Shown: positions 1 through 12,621 of the stretch, piece after piece
Layout: each line of letters opens with the position of its first letter
Numbering within the stretch: position 1 is the stretch's first letter
Source: Macropodus opercularis
Taxonomy: Eukaryota; Chordata; Actinopteri; Anabantiformes; Osphronemidae
Reading direction: 5' to 3'
Length of the DNA: 64,000 nucleotides
Assembly (NCBI GenBank): GCA_030770545.1
Contig: CM061105.1
Coordinates: forward strand, 15,738,501-15,802,500
Notes under the pieces: generated by a model
Database searches by the model: none
What the model was told of the DNA's origin: nothing
What the model saw: only the letters and a program-made list of their open reading frames with translations
Position numbers and translations under genes: made by a program

Positions 1-1061
1 ATGAAGACAAACCATCTGGACCCAAACGACGATCTGTTTCAAATCTGTTCAGCAGCAACATGATGCAAACTACTCTCAGATGTAAATATAATTCAAAAAT
101 TTGCCTTTTGATGCTAAAGTGTAAAGTGAACGGCACTTTACTTACCTCTATAGATCAGTAGAAAGCGTCTTGTGTCTGACTTTAGTGCTTTAGCAGCGAT
201 TTGTTCATGTCTGTTTGTTCTGGAAGCTCAGATGAATCCCGTCATGGAGCTCGCATCGCCTTTGTCGATCTGTCTTTAAATAGCAAAGCAACAGATGTTT
301 CTTGCAGTGACATGTGTCTCACTGAAGCAGCTGTTTTTCATATGCAGTGTGTACAAATAATGCACTAGATGGCAGCAGACATCCAGTCACAACACAGGAT
401 GCTGCGACTGCCCAACACAAGCACTGCTGGTCTTCTGTTCAGACAACATTATTCCATTTCTGCTGTTGCTCTGTCACCTCTGACCTACAAAAGCAGTCAA
501 GACACTATGAATGTCGAAGATGCATATTTAATACACTGGCTTATAAGAAGCTATGATCACATGTGAAAAGGCTTTTCTCATGTGATGTCTCCAACAATAT
601 GAAAGCTTTGTAGACAGCTTGAGGCACCTTCACCTGTAAAGCTACTTTACGATTAACACTTGATGAAAATAAGAGTCCATCAACGTAGAGTAAGAGTAAG
701 AGGTTCAACTAAAGTCCTGTGTTCAGTTGAAATCAACATGTTGAGTACATTGAGTCTTCAGTCGATCTGGAGCTGACCAAACGCCAGAGTAGAGAGAAAA
801 AACATCCAACGAGTTCATTAGTGCAAAGCTGGATACAGCAGCGTTAAATTTACCCAACACACCTTTGTGCTTCAATGAAACAAAAACAACTAAATCTGTA
901 AATCAAACGAAAGGACTGGGCTGAGACGGTGACACACAGACTCGCTGTGCGTCCAGGAGAAATCGATGGAGCTTCTTTCATGTCCATCCCTCGTATGGAT
1001 TTTTGGTTAGACGTGGAGGAGGAAGCGGAGAAAGAAACAGCGGGAGAGGCAGAGAAGTGGA

Positions 1062-1075
1062 GTTGCCATGGCGAC
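1062..1075. promoter_or_regulatory. RFX-type X-box (GTTGCCATGGCGAC)
   Basis: This 14-mer differs at one position from the palindromic RFX consensus GTTGCCATGGCAAC. RFX proteins are winged-helix factors that bind such X-boxes in ciliary and neural genes and in many conserved non-coding elements. Occupancy here is inference. Confidence 0.45.
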
Positions 1076-1582
1076 TGTTAGGGCTGTAATAATACAGTGC
1101 TTGCATGTGTGTTTAAAGGCAGTTAGACGTATAAGTGCAAATTAGGAAAACAAGGGCACAAATGTACTTAAATCTAAGTAACAGAAAACATTTGAAACGT
1201 GAATGTTTGTGGGGCTTCCTGCAATCCTGGAATTTTAACTCCCCTGCCTCATTCAGACAAGCTGAGGTTGTGTTCCCTGACTAACTAAATGCTGTTCAGA
1301 CACTTGCCTCTAATGAGCGTCATGCACCCAGAAAGCTTTAACACACACATTGTGTTAGTCAATAAACCTTTTCTATGTGTTTTGTTCCTTCCCAAAATAA
1401 AGACAAAAGCAGTTTCCTGTGTCCCAAACTGTGGTGGAGAATAAAGGGGCGGAGTCTAAAGCAGGTGTGACGCACATGGATGATGCAGGAAGTTGTGGTG
1501 AGGGACTGAAGGACAGGTAGGCGCTGACAGAGTGAACATTTGAACTGGAGGGTTGTTGTTCATACCGCGTTTAGTGGCTCTG

Positions 1583-1640
1583 GTAGCATGCTAGCATGGC
1601 CTAGCATGGCCTAGCATAGCCTAGCATAGCCTAGGATAGT
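1583..1640. repeat. 10-bp minisatellite, unit CTAGCATGGC
   Basis: Four consecutive units at 1591-1630 read CTAGCATGGC, the same again, then CTAGCATAGC twice. Degenerate partial units flank them at 1583-1590 and 1631-1640. The unit contains the near-palindrome GCTAGC, and the same word recurs alone near 1,820. Confidence 0.85.
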
Positions 1641-2265
1641 ATGGCTAGCTTGGTGTTTGGGCTCCTGTCTCTCACCAAATGGAAGCAGCAGAAGCAGTTT
1701 GCCTGGTTGGTTTGGACACTGATGGACTCGATCCACCTCACTGCTGCTGTGAAGTGTCAGAATGACTTTGTCGGGTTTTATTGAACGCTTGGCAGTTGAA
1801 AGCTGCACGGTTTGCTAACATGCTAGCTTGTTCGTAGCTTGGCTTACTGCAGCCACTTGGAAGCGAGATGGGATGTGATCATATGGCCTGTTGTCAGAAT
1901 CAAATGAAGCCGAGTTGAAACAGAATCCAGGGGTGAGTTTGTATTGACAGCTAATAAGAGTCTTCAAACCTTCTGCCTTCATCGGGAATTAGCTCTGCTG
2001 CTTTCAGTGTAAGCTTGAAGTCAATCTGGCCATTTAAAGGGAATCAGGTTCAGGCAGAGCATCAGAGTCGACGTTCGGCCAATAAAAAAGGTTCCATGTA
2101 CTTCTTCCAGGTTACGTTTGCATGAAATCAGCTGTTTGGGTTTTCAGTGTGGCCGCTGACACGCACATCCCCACATTTCCTCCCAGAGCCCAGACGCCCT
2201 ACATTCAGCCATCAGACCCACTCTTACATAAAACCGCTACCGCCACACAAGCTGGCTTGCTGCCT

Positions 2266-2278
2266 GTTGCTAGGCAAC
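2266..2278. promoter_or_regulatory. RFX-type X-box palindrome (GTTGCTAGGCAAC)
   Basis: Inverted half-sites GTTGC and GCAAC are separated by three bases. This fits the RFX pattern GTNRCC(0-3N)RGYAAC with a one-base spacer and one departure (T for C at the sixth base). A related but degenerate copy, with the shared word GCCTGTTGCTAGGC, lies at 6,884-6,896. Confidence 0.5.
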
Positions 2279-4765
2279 AAGCCCCGGAGCCCCACGTCTC
2301 GCTGGGCTGTGGCTCTACCTGAAAGTGCTCATATGGGTCAGTGAGGACAAAAGCGAGGCAAAAAGCAAACAAACATTAAGTCTTGTCGCCGGGAGCCCGT
2401 GTGTCTGCAGACAGAATAATGAGCAGAACCAAAATCTGCCAAACACCAACGGGCCTGGAAATGTGTAGCGCAGAAAAGCGACGGATACACACGTGTTATT
2501 TACACAAACAACGCAAATTCATGGCAGTCCTGTGATAAACTCATCCAGCAGAGGCAGTAAGAGACTGTGAAAGCGCCTTCATCAGACCTTGGGTAATATT
2601 TATTCCTAATTACATCAAGATTCTATGCTGCATTGCAGGTTTGTAGGTCATGTCCCAAATTTCTCAGCTTCCAAAGTGAGTTTGTTGTAAGAGACGAGGG
2701 AAAGACTCTTTTTGACGTGTGCCTTGTGATTTGGTTGATTAGACACAAAGTCATCAGTGTTACCTTCAGGGTCAGTAAAACCCACCTCACCAGCCAGGAG
2801 GCAGCGACTGAGGGTCGTACTGAGCGTCAGTATGTGGGAATTAAAGCCAGTTTGAAACGGGCACAATCAGAGCTTCCTGTCTGCTGGATAACTCTCTACG
2901 CTGCTTTTAATTATTTACTCACTCATCAAAGTTTCATTCCACATTTTACGATTCACTGTTCACGCATTGCTCCCACTGATGATATAGTCGCTTCGCTATG
3001 TGTGAAGGAACGAGGTGAAGTTCTCTGACTGCTGCTTTCCTGCCTTGTTTCGTGTGTCAGCTGGGTCTGTACAGGTACGAGCTTTTGTAAAGCTGAACCT
3101 TTCAAATCTTTATTAAGCCAATTCTTACATGTCTTTTATTCACTTTCTCTTTTAGGAGACTCTTTATTGCAGTCAGAGAAATTCTGTAAAAGTCTGTGAT
3201 CAAGGATGTGAAAATGATGTGGAAAAAGCAAAAGACTTGGAAGCCACAGTTTTTCTTCCCCATCTGCTGTAAAGTGATAAATCATGGGCAGAAAATCCAG
3301 ATATTGTGTAATGATGGATTAGGTTGAGTCGTCCACTCAACTAGTGGTGAAATGTAAACGCGTGTGCTGTGTCCAACGTGTTTCATATCAGGCTGCATTA
3401 ATGCAAGATCCTAAAAACTGAGCATGTGGAGCTTCTGTCTGAGGCAACATCCCATATGCACGTTTCAATTTTGGATGCGATGCTGCTTGGAAAGGTTTGA
3501 AAGTTACTGTAAGAGGTTTACCTGAAACAACTTTTGTCTCCTCTCCTACTTTGTTCTGTGTCTGACAGAAGAGCAGCACAGCAACCTTGTTAATTTGGTA
3601 CCAAAAATAACTCCGCTTAGGATTTAGTGACAACAGTCCCACCACAGCCTATCATCTCGCCGCTCGACTTGAAAAGCCTGAAAATAGTTTCCCTCTCGAT
3701 GAATTTCTGTCACTTCTCAGCCCGTAAACCTCTTAAACAGAAGCGATCGTGACGAGTAGCTTCCGTCGTCCCAGGAGAGACACTGGAGGAAGTTTGAGTG
3801 AATCTAGGACAGTGAACAGTTGATTGACAGCGGCCACTGTACGACAATCTGCTGCATCTGTAAGTCAGAGTCCTGGGACCAGATGACTGACTGTAAAACA
3901 CACATCATCGTAATAACATCTGTACCCTCGCCGTGCATCACGCATGCTTTACTCCTGCCACTAACACGTCCCGTCCTTTAAGCGTTTCCTTTTTGTAAAT
4001 GTAGATTTTTGGCATTTAGCTGATGCCTCACAGTGACTCACTGCAGCTGTGACACAGCAACGATTAAATCTTCCTCAGCTTCGCAGTTAAGTGCTTTGCT
4101 CAGCTCTGGCTCAAGCGTCTGGCGTTTGAGGTAGAGGTTCATGCTTGTCTGATCTGTTCAACATGACTTACAGCTCAAATCACCATTTAGCCCCACATTG
4201 ATTCACTCCACTTAAATACACAGTGGCACACCGAGTGCAGCTGATCGGCGGAGGCAGATAAGACGCAATAAAACGAACTTCATTGATCGCTGAGGAGAAG
4301 CAGGTCAGTACAGCAGATGTTAAACAAAGAATGGAATTAAGAATCCACTGAAGAACGGCAGGAAATAACCCGTTGGAGCAGCTTTAGTAGAAGATGGAGG
4401 TTTATAAACCACCATGTCTCCGACCGATCACCAGAGTTTAGCATGTGATGGAGATGTTTCTCGCTGAATGAATCTCTTACAGCTCTAGTAAGAGAGCGTC
4501 ACTGTAGATGAAGAGCGCTCAGCCAGTCAGACCTGTTGTCTCTCCTAACGTGGCACCGATGGCCACGTCTATTAATAGTTGAACTTTGGTGCAGCAGAAA
4601 GTTCACGTCGGCTAATAAAACGCAGCTCGCATCCAAATTGAGAGTCCTGTGTTTTCAGCAAGCGCAGCTCGAGGAGATCAAAGATTTCTTCTCTTCTAAT
4701 CAAAAGCCCACTCAGCCTGTCTGTAGTTTCTCTACGTGCTCCTCCGGCTCAGAAATGCTGCTGTT

Positions 4766-4778
4766 GTTGCTTAGCAAC
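4766..4778. promoter_or_regulatory. RFX-type X-box, perfect palindrome (GTTGCTTAGCAAC)
   Basis: The six-base half-sites GTTGCT and AGCAAC are exact reverse complements around a single T. This matches the RFX dimer-site architecture. No gene promoter is recognised beside it, so an enhancer site is more likely than a promoter X-box. Confidence 0.5.
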
Positions 4779-5912
4779 TATTACACTCATGAAAATGTAA
4801 TGAACAAAGTGAGAGGACGCTGTAATCTTTCTGCCTCCTGCACTGAGGAGGGCTGAAAATAACTCCACTATTTTTACCGACAGAATCCACAAGTTCTAGT
4901 TCAGGATTAGACAAGATTCCCTGTTGAATGTCTAGATCCACATTTATCCAGCAGTAACAACTGTCGTTCCTGCTTTTTGCCTTTATTGGAGTCAGTCTGT
5001 CTGCACAAAAGGAAAAGCACGTTTTCCATTTACCTCCAGTGATACGTGACAGCTGTCTTGAAAATGGAAAGTAAACATGACGCGTCTTCTGCTAAACCGC
5101 GTTCAGTTGCTTTTTTGTGAGTGTGGATTGGTTCATCTGTGGGTGTCTGTGTGTGATGAGCGGCGATGATGCAGTGAGCATCCAGACTTGGACTGACATG
5201 GCAGACACGGGGCCCTGGGGAAGGACGAGCTGCTAGACTGACCGGGGCTGTGAGGCTGATGGCGTGTTGATGGTGTTTGGCTTGTCGGGCCTCAGCCCAC
5301 ATCCAAGGAACAGTCTCAAATATCACTCGCACACATGCAGCCGCCATCTCATGAACACCTAACAGAATGTGACAAGCTGCGCCTCCTCCATCACACAGTT
5401 TCTCTGTTTTTGTCTTCTTGCGTGTTTCAGCCACACTAGCAGCGAGACTCGAGGGATGACGAGGAAGCTGGAGCTCTGCACCCGTGTTCACCCGCTGAGG
5501 ATGTCTTTAATTTGACTTTCTGTATCCTTATACTGCAGAAAATCAAATCCAATCATTTTTCTTTTTCTCAGACTGGAGAGTGTGTTGTCAGTCTGAGGTT
5601 CTGGTCCTGATTGGGTGCAGCTGGTCTCTTTTCTCCTTGTTCGTAATGATTTAACATTTGATGGTCTCAAGGCTGATGAAGTTAATTAGTCTCCAAGTGC
5701 AAGAGACAATGGTAGTTTGAATGAATTCATATATAAATGCTACATATTCTAGTACAACAGTGTTTACGGGTTTTCACTTTCAGTTCGTCTCTGTGCTAAC
5801 ATCACCAAGGTGCCACAACACATTTAGAGTGGAAACGCACTATACATCGAACAAATATGACTCAGAGGCGTCGCTGCATCTTCTCAGAAAGCAGCAAATT
5901 GTGCAAGTGTGC

Positions 5913-5926
5913 AGTTGCCATGACAA
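5913..5926. promoter_or_regulatory. RFX-like X-box (GTTGCCATGACAAT)
   Basis: There are two mismatches to the 14-mer consensus GTTGCCATGGCAAC, and the left half-site is intact. A CCAAT pentamer follows within about 15 bases. G-rich DNA follows from about 5,985. Confidence 0.35.
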
Positions 5927-6134
5927 TGTAGAGAGCCAATAAAACCCGCTGACTTCCCTGTGAGGCAAGCAGCATCAACAGTGGAGGGAGGGGGGGGCAG
6001 GTGGCCGCGGACACGGAGTGACGGGGGTGAGATGAAAATTATAACAATCAGAAAGCTCTAGTCCCGCTGCTTCACGCGCGGAGCCTTGCGGATGCACGGA
6101 CCCCCTGCGGAGCACGATGGAGAAGTGGCTAAAA

Positions 6135-6147
6135 GGGGGGGGGGGGG
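6135..6147 (+). repeat. G homopolymer, 13 bases
   Basis: An uninterrupted run of thirteen G. A second G-rich block (G8 with adjacent G runs) lies at about 5,984-6,004. Confidence 0.9.
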
Positions 6148-7104
6148 TCTGGAGGAAGCTCAGCTCTGGAAAAACCTTTCTGCCGTTGAATTTCCGCAGC
6201 AGGTTCATAAAATGCCCATGAAGAAACTCTCCCTGAACTAACACCTGCGTCCTACATTTAACTGTATGCAGCCTAACGATGTCACCTTTCCAGGAGTAGA
6301 CGGAAACAACGAAAGGTCTGCAGCCAAACTAAACCCGGGGATAGTTATCGATTCGTTTGGAAAGATCCAAGTCTTTACAACAGGAAATAAACTCTATGAA
6401 CTGACTATTGAGTCTTGCACATTTGAAAGAAAGTAGCAGTATATGTAATATATATAATATATGTTTGTTTGAAATTATCACTTTTTGCAAAGCAACGCAA
6501 ATATAGTCACTGGATGGATTCTGTTGTCATTAAAGCCTAATTATTTAGTTCTTATTATTTATTTCTGAATCAGATTTGTGAGAAACGTCTGGCGTACGGT
6601 TCCCAGGACTGACTCACCAAAAAGCAGTTTAGGTCAAAAGAAGCAAACACTGTGTCAACAAATAATTCAGTAAAAGACAATCATTTTTTTCACATAGGCA
6701 TTTTCAGTCTAAAGCGATGAATTAATGGCATGTGCAGGACGTGTGGTTTGAGCCAGTGCAGCCTCGTCCCTGCCTTCATGTTCTTCTCCTCCTCTGTCTG
6801 CACATGCTCCATCCGTCCGCTTCTCCCCACGTGGAGGCAGGACTGGGGGGTGGAGGTGCTCTGCAGTAGCTGCCCTCGTGCCTGTTGCTAGGCGAGAGTC
6901 GTCTCCGTAGCTGCCTCCACAGCCAATCATCACGCATCTGGGCCCTTGTGCACCAATGAGGCAGCTCAGCGATGCCGTGAGCCAACGCTCAGGTGCTTCA
7001 TGGAGCTTCATGGACTGATTTCTCAATGGGGTGGTTGCACAGTGGACATGAAAGCAGCTACCTGGAGCTTTTTGTGTAGATTTATACTTGTAGGCCTTTA
7101 CTGC

Positions 7105-7135
7105 CGAGGATTAATTAAAGTGCTAATTAAGCTCT
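7105..7135. promoter_or_regulatory. Paired homeodomain core motifs
   Basis: TTAATTAA at 7,111-7,118 and TAATTAA at 7,124-7,130 are 13 bp apart, in sequence that looks like a vertebrate conserved non-coding element. Binding and conservation are not shown by the sequence alone. Confidence 0.3.
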
Positions 7136-9641
7136 CAGCCTCATGTCAGGCGCCAGCTTTCAGTCCATGTGCCCAGTTTAATGCAGCTTAATAAACTATC
7201 ACCAGGTCTGATCTCAAACTACAAACCTAATGCAAACGTATGTTAGTCAAACAAAACGGACGTTAACGCGCAAGTAATTTAATCGCAGGTTAATCTGTGG
7301 TTTCTCTAAACATCAGCGATCATTTACAGCTTTATTAACCTGAAAGATATATTCAGGTCTAATCATTTATTATTATTACCATTTACAATTATTGTTTATT
7401 TTTGTAAAGAGCTGTTTAAACACATTGGTGAAGATTTTGAAAATCAAATAACTTCATATTTTATTACATTAAGGTTGAAGATATTGTTGATAATGTTATG
7501 AATCAATCAATTATTAACGAAGCAGCAAATGACAAAAAGTTGCTGTTTGATGGGTGGATTGAACAATTTAATAGAGAATAACATTGGCTTATTTGGAATG
7601 AAGGGATAAATCGTTGTCCCCCTAGCTTGATGGAATGTACGCGTACATTTTAACAGCAGGCAGGATCCGTGAATATTCGTGTTCTGGTGTGTGAGAATCC
7701 TCAAAGGCAGGAGAACACGAACTGTATTATTAACAGCTGTCGCTCTTTGTATTTTCCATCGCTGTCTCCTGTCAAGTGAACTCAACTGTTGTCCTTGTTC
7801 CTTCAGCGCTTGGGCTACACCCGCTTTAAATATGCAACACATTATGTAAGATTACGCAAGAACGAGGGAGACGGGGGAAACATGGGCGAGATCATGGGAA
7901 ACACTAAATATTTTATCTGTGCCCTCATGCTTCACTTGATTCAGCGGCTAAAAATGATTTGGAGAAGCTGAAAGAAACCGTCAGTGTTGTTGCTTCTAGT
8001 GCACGTGAGGAATCAGGAGGCAGATCATCTGGATGTGTTACCATGTACATGGCAGATGAACAGGTGACAGTTAGGCAAACATGCGGCACAAGACAAAATG
8101 GTCCAGGCTTTAAACATACATCAGATGATCTTCTACTTTATTCTTCTTCTCCTCTAAGAATAAAAACAAGCAGCTTGTTGATGACTAATTTTGCAAGCAC
8201 AGATTAAGTCTATGCCCTGATTATGGTCACTTCCTTTCTCTGGTGGCCACCATGTCTTGTAGAATCGACTTTGTTTACTTGTACCAAAGACACAGTTACA
8301 GGCCAGCGTTTTACTGCCCAGAGCGTGTTAACTGTGTGGCTGTCCTTCAGCCTCAGCCACCTCCTCTACGTGGACACAGAGACCCTGCCTCCCATGCACA
8401 TCCAGCCCCTCCACCAAAAACACCCACAGGGCATGAACAAGTAGTAGAAGACCACTGAAAAAGCAGCTGAACCAGCTCATGGCCTGTAATACAGCTCAGC
8501 TTAGAAGCAGAAGCAGCACGTTGAGCGTTCCATCGGCTTCTGTGTGCGCTAAGCCTGGGAAACGCCTGATTGGCATTACATGGTTGTCCGGTAGTCATCT
8601 CTGACAGTGGCTGCGCAGGGATACTGGCGCATGAAGGCCCGAAGGCCCCGGACCGAACGTATCCACACGTCAGGAGGCTCTGACTGATCAGCCACAAATG
8701 TGGCATCGATGCTTTGAACCCAGCAGTTGCACAGATGCGTCTTCGTCCCTGTAACCGTCGCATTACTGTTGCAGCCGTGACGATAAAGGTCTGGTTTGCA
8801 AGAGGCAGTGTGTTTGTGGGTCCTTGGCTTCATAAATGATGTATGCTTTGGTCCAGGCCTCTCTTCCTCTGTATTTTTCATCACAGCAGTCACAGTGCAG
8901 CAGCTATTTATAGGGCACCAGTGAGCCTGGATCGGCTGAGTAGAGCTTTGAACCAGCTACGTTGGTTTTCGTTATTGGAGATGAGCTTTCTATCCAAAAT
9001 TGATGTGGATGCAGAAGAAAAAAGCGACGCGTGCATAGTTCATCTTGATCACAAGTCTTTGTCATCGATGGTGAGGTTCACAAGGCTCTGCTGCATTTGG
9101 CTCATGTCTGAGCCACTATCTGACAGGAAAGACGAGGCCTCGGTCTGACAGCGCTGCGTGTGCGTCTCTTTTGTCACAGATCATTTTCTTTGGAGATTGA
9201 TGGGTTGGATTGTGAACATAGCAGCTGAGACAAAGAGTTTTTCTTCACTGTTCACCATCTGCCACTTGCTGCCTGCTGACGCGAAGCTTCGCAGCCTGTA
9301 GTCGGGGCCGGAGGCAGGGTGTGCGCTTTCGGGCGCGTTCGGTTTGTTTTCACGCACTAAAGGCAAGAGCTTCTGCTTCTGAGCTTTCAGTATTTCAAAA
9401 ATAGAAATGTCAACATGCATCACTGGATTCTTTGAAGGCGACAGAGTGTGGGTGGTTGTGCGCTTTGAAATCAGTCTCATTACCGGGAGCGCAGAACTAT
9501 TCAGCATTTCATTAAGCGTGTGTATGCAGGTAGTCGTGGATATTGACATTACCCACACAGAAAAGTGGACAGTGAAAGAAGCTTCAAAATGCTTAGTATA
9601 AAATCTCAGTGTGCAGGAGAGAGATTATCTAACACAAAACC

Positions 9642-9764
9642 TCACTGGCATTGCTCGCATTGCTTTGGGAAAAGTGATACAAATACATAGTAAATGTGTT
9701 GCCTGCTTCAGACTTGTATTCGGATCATATCTGGATGGAAAACATCACTGGCATTGCTCGCATT
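9642..9764. repeat. Two perfect 20-bp direct repeats, 103 bp apart
   Basis: The same 20-mer, beginning TCACTGGCATTG and ending CTCGCATT, occupies 9,642-9,661 and 9,745-9,764. The sequence between and around the copies is not otherwise similar. Confidence 0.85.
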
Positions 9765-10769
9765 AAGATGCAGCAGCTAAAACCATCGCTCTCACCGGAA
9801 ACTGTGGCAAAACGCTTAGAATCGTCTGTTCTGTGCTTTTGAGTGGAGACAAGTTTTCCCCATTTCCGTCAGTAGGTTCACGTGGCCCTTCGGCGTCGGA
9901 TTCTTCTGGCATCACCTGGTTTTTGTGTTACTGTATTTGACTGATTTCACTGTAACGGCCACAGCTGCTTGTTGGTAACGGATGTTGTCTGTGTCCGAAC
10001 GGCGGCGCGTCCTGTCTGGCCTTGTTAAGGCTGAGTAAGGGCTTGGAGAAAGGGAAGCGCTGACTTTACCAGCGTGTGAATCACAGCAATGAGATTAAGA
10101 CCTTGATTTACTACCTGCTCCTTTAATGTTCGAGGGGGAGGGGAGGAGAAAGACAGAGAGATGAGGACGACCTGCCAGCGATGATAAATCTTTACCACTC
10201 AAACCTCCTTCCTTCATATTTCTCTGGTGTCCCCGTCCATATTTCTGAGGTGAAGTTATTGCTCAGCTGGAGCAGCGAGACCTCAGAGAGTTTGGTGTTT
10301 CAGTAATTATGACACAAGAAGAACCCAGGTGATCAGGGAGCGTGAGAGGCTGCCTTTGCTACGTACGTTTGTTTCTCTCTAGTGTTCACAGCTTCATAAA
10401 TCGGTTCCTGATGAGGGTTTTAGGACACTAACACTTCAGAAACGTACTTCAGTACGATCCACAATAACACCGTGAAGTGCTTTGTGCAGTTGAACCTGAG
10501 TGGGTTCAGAGGGTAACGCTCTAAATAATGAAGGAATGAATCGCTTTCAGGATGTTCTTTTCAGTGTCACTGTGATTGTTCTGTAAATGGGTAATGGACC
10601 ACAGCTTGGCGTCAACCAGCTGTGAAGTACAACTTAAACCCACGTGAGGAGGTTGTGAAGTTCTTCTTGTATTTGAATCGGGATGTAACCACATCTGGTA
10701 CAGACTCGTATTTTATCTCGACTCCAGTTTATGGAAGAATTCAACTGGCGCAGAAAGTTTCAGTCAATT

Positions 10770-12590
10770 CCATATGTTTTATTACGGTTGCACCATTTAT
10801 ACAAGTACATATAATTTTGAATGTGTCAATTTCCATATCATCTTTTTGTTTGTTTGTAGAAATAGCAGTGGTAAGACATGGGATGAATATATCAGCTGTC
10901 GTTGCCATGGATGCAAACTGAGAAATTATTATTTTTCCACTTGACCAAAAAGACAGGACTACAGGTTCACCCGACCACATACATGCAATTTATTGAGTCA
11001 TAAGAGGAAGGAGAAACAGAACCAAGTGACACGCGACGCTCCTCCAGTGTTTGTCTCTGCTACGGTTTGACAAATGTTACGTGGATGAAACTGAGAAGTT
11101 GACTAATGGATGAGAATAAACGTAAAACACACCTGCAACTGCACATGTAACGGTGGGAAGCATAAAAGCGTCCTGGTAATTCTGTTCATTCCCTTCACGA
11201 AGGACATTTTGTTACTGTTCGTTTCCTGTTTATCTCTTGCTTCCTTGTTTCGATGCTGTTCTCTCGTCATTGTCGGTAAATTTGGTTTTGTTCATTATTT
11301 CCTTTGTTCAGATTGGACACATTTACCTAAATAAGTTGACATTTGCATGTTGATATTGCTACTTTAATTGAGGATGATTGTACTGCCAGTACTTTTTTCT
11401 TCCACCACTGCATATGCATACATACATGTAGTATGGATGAAAAGAAAGACGAGGCGTTTCCATGGCGTATGTCGGAGACAACAGACCGGAAGTCGGACCG
11501 TTCGCTGAACGCCCTCCGTGGGATCAGGCTGCTAAGGGCTGCGAGTCACAGAGCTACACAGTAAACGCAGCCTGCAAAGCATCTCACCTGGGCTCCTCTG
11601 AGCTGCTTCAACGGCAGACAGGTGAGGTTTGCGCTGGCTGCTGCTATGATCATGAAATCCTTGGTACTACTTACCCTTAGTTAGTTTGCTCTTTACAAAA
11701 TCGTCCAGTAACGTCCCTAATCTGAAACACAAAGCAGCAGGTCTTTCTTCCGTGTACGTGATCACGTTTTGACTCTGTCTTCATTCTACCCCTGCCAAAC
11801 CTATGTTTTGTGTCTAACTCGAAGTCAAGATTGTTCTTGTTCCACAGTCATGGTTGAAGTGAAACCAACTACGGTGCGACGCAGTAAACCTCACCTCGCT
11901 GTTATTGTAAAGCCTGTTTCACCCAGGTCAGCAGTAGCTATGTCTCATGATCCAGAAGGACTTGGATGGAAGATCAGATATTTCCGTCAGACTTTCTAAG
12001 AACACTGTAGAGACCTTTTCAGCGAGGGTTTGCAGATTTTACGCATATTACAAATGTTAAAAAAACCACTTGGGTCACTCAGAATACACCTAAGGGTTTC
12101 ATTACAAAATCTAGAAGTTTATCAGAAAACTCTACGTAGTTCTAGGACTAAGAAAGTGTTTTGCTCTGCAGAGGCAGCGGTCGTCAACCTCTCAAATGTC
12201 TTAGAAAGCCTGAACACTCTCGGTTCTCACGAAGATCGCAACCTCCTTCCAGACGTTCTTCTCAATTTTGGCTGTTGACAAAAATTGGCAGTTATCCCCG
12301 AGAGGACGATGGGTAAGAGACAACCCAGCAATACCAAAAATCCAAGGTCACAAACGTCACGAAATGAAAACTAAACGCAGAGGGAGCGAAGGCGACAACG
12401 CTTCCCCCTCCGTCCCACATTTAGCCGCAGAGCAGAGGGTGCAGGTGAATGTGTGAGACCTCCTGGGCCCAGACGGGAGCGAAGCCTCTGATGTGAGGAA
12501 GAGGGATAATGGATGTGGAATGACGAGGGATGGCCAACACAGACTCGTATCAAAGTTCAAAGACTACAGCAGAAAAAAATAAAACAGAAC

Positions 12591-12621
<31 letters not shown>

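Larger units (their letters stand above)
1..10700. other. Intergenic region downstream of BASP1, no gene recognised
   Basis: No exon with recognisable protein similarity and flanking splice sites was seen on either strand. All open frames are short (about 135 codons or less) and resemble no known family. What it does hold is listed separately: a 10-bp minisatellite near 1.6 kb, RFX-type X-box palindromes at 1,062, 2,266, 4,766 and 5,913, G-rich tracts near 6.0-6.15 kb, a paired TAATTA module at 7.1 kb and a 20-bp direct repeat at 9.64/9.75 kb. The stretch 10,020-10,260 is free of simple repeats and could be a conserved non-coding element, but that is only an impression. Confidence 0.6.

Noticed and set aside
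5913..5946. X-box followed by CCAAT resembling an MHC class II style X-Y module
   Set aside because: The CCAAT box is in the wrong orientation and sequence context for a Y-box, and no S/X2 element or MHC gene is present.
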